Shown piece after piece: positions 56,751 through 64,000 of a stretch of DNA of 64,000 nucleotides. This stretch comes from CAJXVA01 sp963761755 (GTDB lineage Bacteria; Myxococcota_A; Polyangia; Nannocystales; Nannocystaceae): positions 821,228 to 885,227 of the forward strand of contig CAVXIC010000008.1 in NCBI GenBank assembly GCA_963761755.1, in the 5' to 3' direction. A model generated the notes under the pieces. The model searched no databases. It had not been told where the DNA came from and worked only from the letters and a program-made list of their open reading frames with translations. The position numbers and the translations under genes were made by a program. Each line of letters starts with the position of its first letter. The first letter of the stretch is position 1.

Positions 56751-59096
56751 TTGTCCGATCCCTCTCCCCGCGAAGAGCCGCAGAGCACCCAAAAGCAGCG
56801 CTCGCCCCGCCACGTACGGTCGGCGGCGAAGATTCTGTCCAAGGAGGCGCGCACCATCTTGGCCAAACATGCCGGCTCCATCGCCCAGGCGCCGGCGGAC
56901 GCGATTCGCGAGAGCCTGCTCGAACTCGACCGGCTGCGCACCGAGGGCGGCGTCGCGGCGGTCCCCGCCCTGGAGACGGAGGCGGAGCGTCTCGACGAGC
57001 TGCTGCATCAACACGCCAGCTTTGCCCGCAAGAGCGCGCTGCGGGAGACGCTCGAGAACATCGGCATCGCGGTGATGGTGGCGCTGGGGCTGCGCTCGTG
57101 CGTGTACGAGCCGTTCAAGATCCCCAGCAGCTCGATGCTGCCCACGCTGCGGACCGGCGACCACATCTTCGTCAACAAGTTCAGCTACGGGATTCAGATC
57201 CCCTTCACGAGCACCGTCGTCGCGTCCTTCCTGGGGGACATCGACCGCGGTGACGTGGTCGTGTTCCGCTACCCGCTCGATCCCACCGAAGACTTCATCA
57301 AGCGCGTCATCGGGCTGCCCGGGGACGAGGTCCGGGTCATGGGGCGAGTGGTCTCGGTCAAGCGAGCCGGCGAGAAGGACTTCGAGATCCTGCAGCGCAC
57401 CCCGCTGGATCAGAAGTGCTACGACGACGACTTTCAGAGCGTGGTTCCCGGCTGCCAGCTGTTCGAGGAGACCCACGGCGACAAGACCTACGTCGTCCGC
57501 TACACCACCTCGGGGTCCGAACGCGCCGACTTCTTGCCCCGTGCCAAGACCTTCGCTGTCCCAAAGGGACACATTTTGGTCATGGGGGACAACCGCAACC
57601 AGTCGCATGACAGCACCCACTGGGAGGTGCAGGTCGCTGCGGTCGACGCCGGCGGCATCGTCACCGACAAGGACCTGCGAGACCTCACCGACGAGAAGCT
57701 GTTCACGCGGACCCAGGGCGAGGGGGCCGGCGACGCGGACCATCGCCACGACCAGGTCGTGTGGCTTGCCACCCATCGTAGCCGCGCGCACGACCTGTCG
57801 CTGTCGCTGTGGCGCTCGCCGCAGCTGGGGACCGCGGCGATGTGGGAGGCGCTGTCCTCTCGCGTCGAGGGCGGCGAGGAGACCACCGTCGCCGCCCTGG
57901 TCGACGGCGAACCGGTGCCCAAGGGCGACGAGCTCACCCAGACGCTCGCGGTGGGGGCGTCGATCGACCGGCTGATCGTCGGGCGCACCGAGGACGGGTG
58001 GGACGCGGTCGCGCTGCTGGAGGCCGACGATGCCGTGGTGCAGCTGACGTGCGGCCGCAAGGTCTGCAAGAACGGCGGGCGACTGGCGGCGCGGCTCACC
58101 GAGGCGATCGCCCAACACCGCGAGAACCCAGAGCAGGCCACCCGCGAGCTGCTCGGCCGGCCCGAGGGCGTCGACTACGGCAACCGCTGGACGGGCCGCA
58201 GCGACGTGCGCGACCACTACTATGAGCGGATCTTCGCCAAGCCCGACGCCAAGCCCGACGCGGCCGCGGGCCCGCGGGGGCAGGTGCGGCTGCGGGTGTT
58301 CCGAAAGCCCAAGCAGAGCATCGACGTCCTCCAGGACGCTGCGCTTCGGGCCGTGGGCAGCTCGGCCGCCGAAGCCCCGCTCGCCCCCGAGCTCGGCGAG
58401 CGCGCCTGGGCGGTGGAGGCCGACGACGTCTTCACCGTGGTGATGACCGACGACGTTCGCGACATGGTCGTGGTGCTCGACTGCGGCCGGGGCGTGTGCA
58501 AGGGATCCGCCGACGCGCGGGGTCTGGCCAAGGTGGTGCTCGACCGGGTCCCCAAGGCCTCCAGCGACCGCCGCCAGCTCCGGAAGATGTTGAGCGAAGA
58601 GGACGTCACGGCGATGGCGGGCACGGCCCTGGTCGATCAGAAGGTGCTGCAGCCCCCCCGCAACCCGTTCGACCGCACCCGGCTCGAGGCGACCGTGCAG
58701 GGCAAGGACCACAGCCTCGAGGTCGAGGCGTGGCACGAACCGGAGGTGGGGCTGGCCGCGAAGGTCGGCGAGATCGCCGGGCCCCTGGATCTCGCGAGCT
58801 CGGACGCGGTCGGCACGCACGGCCGTTTTGGCGAAGACGACGCGGCGTTTCACGCAGTGTTCGCGGTGCCGGGATCGGACACGGTCGTCCGGATCCGCTG
58901 CCGCAAGGGTCTGTGCGAGAACGCGGACGTCGCGTTGGCCATCGCTCGCCGGGCGGCGCAGAAGGCCGAGGACCCCGAGAACTTCATCGACCCCGACGCG
59001 CAGCGTCCCAAGCCGTTCGTGCCGATGGGCAACGTCAAGGGCCGCGCCGACGTGATCTGGCTGCCGTTTGAGCGCTTCTGGCTGAAGATCCGCTGA
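56751..59096 (+). CDS. lepB: Signal peptidase I with a ~460-residue insertion
   Basis: A 781-residue membrane peptidase, more than twice the usual length. After an ~100-residue cytoplasmic part and a membrane helix, the catalytic motifs are PSSSMLPTLRTGD (Ser128) and DFIKRVIGLPGDEV (Lys184); GHILVMGDNRNQSHDSTHW ends box E at 291. The normal end of the fold (FVPMGNVKGRADVIWLPF) occurs only at 756-772. The ~460 residues between hold three repeats, each with a C-x4-C block: CGRKVC (434), CGRGVC (578), CRKGLC (717). The active site looks intact. Start TTG 56751, with TAGAGT nine bases upstream; no later start in frame suits. Confidence 0.9.
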   Translation: MSDPSPREEPQSTQKQRSPRHVRSAAKILSKEARTILAKHAGSIAQAPADAIRESLLELDRLRTEGGVAAVPALETEAERLDELLHQHASFARKSALRETLENIGIAVMVALGLRSCVYEPFKIPSSSMLPTLRTGDHIFVNKFSYGIQIPFTSTVVASFLGDIDRGDVVVFRYPLDPTEDFIKRVIGLPGDEVRVMGRVVSVKRAGEKDFEILQRTPLDQKCYDDDFQSVVPGCQLFEETHGDKTYVVRYTTSGSERADFLPRAKTFAVPKGHILVMGDNRNQSHDSTHWEVQVAAVDAGGIVTDKDLRDLTDEKLFTRTQGEGAGDADHRHDQVVWLATHRSRAHDLSLSLWRSPQLGTAAMWEALSSRVEGGEETTVAALVDGEPVPKGDELTQTLAVGASIDRLIVGRTEDGWDAVALLEADDAVVQLTCGRKVCKNGGRLAARLTEAIAQHRENPEQATRELLGRPEGVDYGNRWTGRSDVRDHYYERIFAKPDAKPDAAAGPRGQVRLRVFRKPKQSIDVLQDAALRAVGSSAAEAPLAPELGERAWAVEADDVFTVVMTDDVRDMVVVLDCGRGVCKGSADARGLAKVVLDRVPKASSDRRQLRKMLSEEDVTAMAGTALVDQKVLQPPRNPFDRTRLEATVQGKDHSLEVEAWHEPEVGLAAKVGEIAGPLDLASSDAVGTHGRFGEDDAAFHAVFAVPGSDTVVRIRCRKGLCENADVALAIARRAAQKAEDPENFIDPDAQRPKPFVPMGNVKGRADVIWLPFERFWLKIR

Positions 59097-59304
59097 GCGT
59101 CCTCAGCCACCGAAGGCGCGGCGAATCCGGCGAAAGGGCCGCCGCTTCTTCTCTCTGCCAGACCCGCGCGCCTGCTCCGCCTGCTCCGCCTGGTCATGAT
59201 GGTCGGCGGGCAGGAACCGCGGGTCCCCCTTGGCGTCCCCGATGGCCTCGAGCGCGGCATCCCGCGTCGCGGCCAAACCTTCGCAGGCGTCCGGCGCCTC
59301 GGCG

Positions 59305-61086
<1,782 letters not shown>

Positions 61087-61095
61087 GGTGCGAGG

Positions 61096-61101
61096 AGCTT
61101 A
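61096..61101 (-). promoter_or_regulatory. -10-like TAAGCT, 9 bases before GTG 61086
   Basis: TAnnnT box before the frameshifted kinase gene. Confidence 0.45.
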
Positions 61102-61130
61102 CCGAATTCCCGACGGCGGCGCGGCGTCGA

Positions 61131-61913
61131 TCACAACCCGAGCCGCACGCCGTGGTCCTTGCAGAACGTGCGCAGCGTCTTGCGGTTGTCGTCGCCGAGC
61201 TTGAACGAGTGCAGGATCTCCTTGGCGTTCTTCTCGTCGGGCAGCCGGCAGGCGGCGCGCCCGCGGAGCATCTGGGCCCGGTCCCGCGGCGTGGCTCTGT
61301 GGCTGCGGGTCGCGAGCCGATACGCGTCCTTGTAGCGCCGCTCCTGGTAGGCGAGCTCGGCCGCCTCGAGCAGCGCGTCGGCGTCCATGTCCGCCTCCTC
61401 GCGCCGAGACTCGCTGGAGGGCAGGCCCGCCGGCGGGGGGTCGCTCGCGTCGTCTTGGTCGGCCGCCGCGCCGTCCGGCTCGTCCTGGGCCGCATCGGGG
61501 TCCTCGGCGCCGCCCACATCCAACGCCTCGGCCGAATCCTCGCGGGGATCCTCCTGGGCAGCCTCGGTCGCGGCTCCGGCCTCGTCGTCGATGACGACCG
61601 GCGCGTCCTCAGCCGGCGCATCGTCAGCCGGGGCATCGTCAGCCAGTGCATCGTCAGCCGGCGAGCCAGCTCCGGCGGCGGATGCAGCCGAGCCCGCCGC
61701 GGCGCCGCCGGCAGACGCTGGTCCGACGCGCTCCTGGGCCTGCGCACGCCCGGGCGCCATGCCGTTCGCGTCGCCGGTGGATACACCGCCCTCGACACTC
61801 AGCGCGGCCAATGACGCCGCCAACAGCCCGGCCAGCGCACCCAGCCCGGCGAACGCCGCGAACGGCAGGGACGTGATGCGCTGCACGGGCGTGGTCGTAG
61901 TCGGTTCGCTCAT
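61131..61913 (-). CDS. Membrane-anchored low-complexity protein
   Basis: A 260-residue protein. A single membrane helix (FAAFAGLGALAGLLAASLAAL) occurs near residues 16-36. A ~130-residue Ala/Asp/Glu/Pro-rich linker with DDAPADDAPAEDAP repeats follows. The C-terminal ~75 residues are helical and charged (ALLEAAELAYQERRYKDAYRLATRSH), like a single TPR-like unit, and contain two Cys. Function unknown. ATG 61913 has TATCCT eight bases upstream. It ends 44 bases before the frameshifted kinase gene, same direction. Confidence 0.65.
   Translation of the reverse strand: MSEPTTTTPVQRITSLPFAAFAGLGALAGLLAASLAALSVEGGVSTGDANGMAPGRAQAQERVGPASAGGAAAGSAASAAGAGSPADDALADDAPADDAPAEDAPVVIDDEAGAATEAAQEDPREDSAEALDVGGAEDPDAAQDEPDGAAADQDDASDPPPAGLPSSESRREEADMDADALLEAAELAYQERRYKDAYRLATRSHRATPRDRAQMLRGRAACRLPDEKNAKEILHSFKLGDDNRKTLRTFCKDHGVRLGL
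61617..61664 (-). repeat. 15-base tandem repeat in the low-complexity linker
   Basis: Three to four imperfect copies of a gcatcgtcagccggg-type unit coding DDAPA repeats, all in frame within the 61131-61913 gene. Confidence 0.75.
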
Positions 61914-61921
61914 GGAGCGGC

Positions 61922-61927
61922 AGGATA
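61922..61927 (-). promoter_or_regulatory. -10-like TATCCT, 8 bases before ATG 61913
   Basis: TAnnnT box before the membrane-anchored low-complexity protein; decides against the longer in-frame start at 61970. Confidence 0.5.
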
Positions 61928-61981
61928 CCGCCTGAGGCCCGATCGAACCCGTTCCAGCCAGAATCGACACCTATCCGCTAT

Positions 61982-62020
61982 TTGACATAATATACATTAT
62001 CGGTATTTTCGGTATCCGGT
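61982..62020 (+). promoter_or_regulatory. AT-rich promoter/operator-like patch
   Basis: A strikingly AT-rich stretch in GC-rich surroundings. TTGACA (61982-61987), 16 bases, then TATTTT (62004-62009) has sigma-70 layout. It also holds an imperfect palindrome (61988-62000 region) and two direct copies of TCGGTAT nine bases apart (62000, 62009), as an operator would. It lies upstream of the frame-broken small gene. Confidence 0.45.
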
Positions 62021-62043
62021 CAGAGGGGGGCCCCTGGGGTTGC

Positions 62044-62049
62044 TACGGT
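62044..62049 (+). promoter_or_regulatory. -10-like TACGGT, 8 bases before GTG 62058
   Basis: TAnnnT box before the small frame-broken gene, one reason to treat that gene as real or recently real. Confidence 0.45.
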
Positions 62050-62057
62050 CGCAGACC

Positions 62058-62335
62058 GTGGGTACGGGCGACGAAACGACCGCCTGGATGGGCGCCGCGC
62101 GACCTGACGACTCGGACGCCGAGCCCACGCACGAGACGCTGCGTTCCCTGCTGTTTGACGTGCCCATGGCAGGCCCCTCGCGACGCTGGGCCGCGACCGG
62201 CTCGATGCGGCGGTGGCCGCCGGCGGTGGCCGTGAAGACGAGACGGCCGCGGTCGTGCTGGCCTTGCTCGGGGACAACGACCAGCCCAACGGACTGTGCG
62301 CGCCCCTGGCCGATCGCAAGCGGTCGCGGTGGTAG
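62058..62335 (+). pseudogene. Small (~92 residue) gene with a single-base frame break
   Basis: From GTG 62058 the frame reads GTGDETTAWMGAARPDDSDAEP, then THETLRSLLFDVPMA up to about 62171. Thereafter the coding-like sequence continues in another frame: PLATLGRDRLDAAVAAGG, then REDETAAVVLALLGDNDQPNG, to TAG at 62333. One missing base near 62172 would reconcile them. TACGGT eight bases before the GTG matches the promoter pattern of intact genes nearby. I recognise no family. Either a recently broken small gene or a sequencing error. Confidence 0.4.
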
Positions 62336-62375
62336 ACACGGCCTGGGACGCGTTCGAACCGGAGAGGTGAGCTGA

Positions 62376-62381
62376 TACAGT
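62376..62381 (+). promoter_or_regulatory. -10-like TACAGT, 6 bases before GTG 62388
   Basis: TAnnnT box before the vWA lipoprotein gene; it favours GTG 62388 over GTG 62409. Confidence 0.5.
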
Positions 62382-62387
62382 CCCCCG

Positions 62388-64000
62388 GTGTTCGCATTCA
62401 GGAGGATTGTGGGGGGCTCGACGATCTGGGCGCTGGCGGTGGGCTGCGGTCCGGCGGTGGACGGCGCCGATACCGACGGTGGCGCTGGCGATGGATCGTC
62501 GGGGACGGTAGGCGACTCGGGCAGCACCGGGGCCGAGTCCGGCGCGGAGACGTCCGGGACGCCCGAAGGCGCCGTGGTGCTCTCGGTCAACGCGGACGTC
62601 GACATCTTGTTCGTCGTCGACAACTCGGGATCGATGGACGCCGCGCAGGCGAGTCTGGTCGAGAACATCGGCACGTTCGTCGGCACGCTCGAGTCCGGCC
62701 CGGCCAACCTTCGCATCGCGGTCACGACCACCGATGACAGCAACTATTGGTGCCAAGGCGCCGGGGTCTCGGACGCGGAGGCGGGTCGCTTCGTGGCCTC
62801 GAGCTGCCGCACCCGGCTGGGCGATTTCTACTTTGCGGGGGACGACACCGACGCCGAGACCATTTGCACCGACTACTGCGGGCTGGAGACCATCGAGATC
62901 CAGCCCACGAGTACCGCGCAGGACCCCAACCCGGCACCCAGGCCGTGGGTCGAGTCGGGTGGGCAGAGCAACCTTCCCCAAGGGGTCTCCACCACCGAGG
63001 CGCTGCAGTGCCTGCTGCCGCAGGGGATCAACGGCTGCGGTTTCGAGTCCAGCCTCGAGTCGATGTGGAAGGGCCTCAAACGCTCTGGCACCGCGCAGGA
63101 CGAGCAGTTCGGGTTCCTGCGCGACAACGCCCTGCTCTCGATCGTCATGATCACCGACGAGGCCGACTGCTCGTTCAACCCCGGGCTGCAGAACACGGTG
63201 TTCGGAGAGGTGGGGGTCGGCAACCAGGTCTTCTGGTCTCTGCCCGACGTCCAGCAGACCCCCACCTCGGCCGCCTGTTGGAACGCCGGGGTCGCGTGCG
63301 ATTTTTCGGCGAACGCCAACCAATGCAGCCCGGTGGACCTGGACGTCGATGGCAACCCCACCGGGGATCCTGACGCGGCCGCCTTGTACCCGGTCTCGAA
63401 GTACACCACCCACCTCCAGGCGATCGAGGACGACAAGAGGACCCTCGACCCCGGGCAAGAGGTGCTGTTCTCGGCGATCGTGGGCGTCCCGGAGAACTAC
63501 CCTGCGGTCCAGACGATCGACTACCAGCCCGGTCCCGATGCCAACGACCCCGCGAGCTTCCAGGCGCGGTTCGGGATCGGACCGGGGTGCGCGAGCCAGG
63601 TCACCGAGGCCGTGCCGCCCGTCCGCTTGCGCGCCTTCGCCGAGAACTTCCTGTCCGGCGACGACGAGGCCAACTTGTTCTCGGTCTGCAGCAACGACTA
63701 CAGCCCGGCGCTCGAGGCGATCGCCATGGGGATTCGAGGCCAGCTGCGGCCCGCCTGCATGCCCGCCTGCGTCGCGGATACGGATCCGGTCAGCGCGGGT
63801 CTTCAGCCGGAGTGCACGGTCGTGCAGGCGGCGACCCTTCCCGATGGTACCCAGCAGGAGGAGCTGATCGTGCCCTGCGGGGCGGACGGCTCGGTTCCGG
63901 CGGACGCAGACGTCTGCTACGTCGAACTCACCTCCGGGCAGATGAGCCCCGTGTGCGCGGATGAGGGCTGGAACCTCGAGTTCCAGATCGTCCGGCAAGC
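62388..64000 (+). CDS. vWA-domain surface lipoprotein, 3' end cut by window edge
   Basis: About 537 codons are seen before the window ends. A lipoprotein signal with basic start (MFAFRRI...ALAVGC) precedes a Gly/Ser/Thr/Glu linker. The vWA domain begins VDILFVVDNSGSMDAAQ, where D-N-S-G-S is the metal-dependent adhesion site, and continues with LRIAVTTTDD, then LLSIVMITDEADCSF. Abundant Cys suggests disulfides. It probably binds protein or matrix outside the cell. GTG 62388 is chosen for TACAGT six bases before it and for the basic n-region; a GTG at 62409 follows an AGGAGG but would remove that region. Confidence 0.82.
   Translation, partial: MFAFRRIVGGSTIWALAVGCGPAVDGADTDGGAGDGSSGTVGDSGSTGAESGAETSGTPEGAVVLSVNADVDILFVVDNSGSMDAAQASLVENIGTFVGTLESGPANLRIAVTTTDDSNYWCQGAGVSDAEAGRFVASSCRTRLGDFYFAGDDTDAETICTDYCGLETIEIQPTSTAQDPNPAPRPWVESGGQSNLPQGVSTTEALQCLLPQGINGCGFESSLESMWKGLKRSGTAQDEQFGFLRDNALLSIVMITDEADCSFNPGLQNTVFGEVGVGNQVFWSLPDVQQTPTSAACWNAGVACDFSANANQCSPVDLDVDGNPTGDPDAAALYPVSKYTTHLQAIEDDKRTLDPGQEVLFSAIVGVPENYPAVQTIDYQPGPDANDPASFQARFGIGPGCASQVTEAVPPVRLRAFAENFLSGDDEANLFSVCSNDYSPALEAIAMGIRGQLRPACMPACVADTDPVSAGLQPECTVVQAATLPDGTQQEELIVPCGADGSVPADADVCYVELTSGQMSPVCADEGWNLEFQIVRQ

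Overview
The window is high-GC DNA (roughly 70% by eye) from a predatory-type myxobacterium. The best guess is the Nannocystaceae (Nannocystis/Enhygromyxa/Plesiocystis type) of the Myxococcota. This rests on many lipoproteins with Ser/Thr/Gly/Glu-rich linkers after the lipobox, Cys-rich 'GDCCG' repeats, a fibro-slime domain, three Ser/Thr kinases (two with TPR tails), and a mevalonate pathway joined to squalene synthesis. I saw no tRNA, rRNA, CRISPR array, insertion sequence or prophage.

Layout. 1-10.3 kb: envelope and redox genes (a C45 acyltransferase-like protein cut by the left edge, a lipoprotein glutaredoxin, an S41-like lipoprotein, DsbD, a degenerate pepsin-like lipoprotein, orphan MlaC, TolC, YgfZ). 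10.3-13.8 kb: a giant multidomain fibro-slime lipoprotein. 13.9-22.5 kb, minus strand: one compact run fni, mevalonate kinase, mvaD, a phosphomevalonate kinase/HMG-CoA reductase FUSION, hpnC, hpnD, hpnE. It encodes HMG-CoA to squalene except farnesyl diphosphate synthase. 22.6-38.2 kb: kinases, GluQ-RS, a prolyl oligopeptidase, an FG-GAP lipoprotein, ValS, CutA, MscS and an SDR. 38.2-40.6 kb: a small lipoprotein, D-Tyr deacylase and a GT2 enzyme. 40.7-53.2 kb, plus strand: two paralogous DUF3857/transglutaminase-like giants, a DUF4344 metallopeptidase, a beta-propeller lipoprotein, and an outer-membrane barrel overlapping a 13-haem cytochrome c gene. 53.2-64 kb: cupin, Asp-rich repeat lipoprotein, LepA, a signal peptidase I carrying a ~460-residue insertion, a frameshifted kinase, a membrane-anchored low-complexity protein, a frame-broken small gene and a vWA lipoprotein cut by the right edge.

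Most noteworthy. (1) The PMK-HMGR fusion inside an ATGA-coupled mevalonate-to-squalene operon. (2) The insertion inside LepB, with three repeats each carrying a C-x4-C motif. (3) A recurring TAnnnT-N6-10-start-codon arrangement before about 17 genes, which suggests widespread leaderless transcription and helps choose start codons. (4) The barrel plus 13-haem cytochrome pair. (5) Several enzyme-like proteins whose catalytic residue is replaced (S41, second transglutaminase, pepsin-like, C45).

All family assignments come from reading motifs in the translated sequence. No database search was run.
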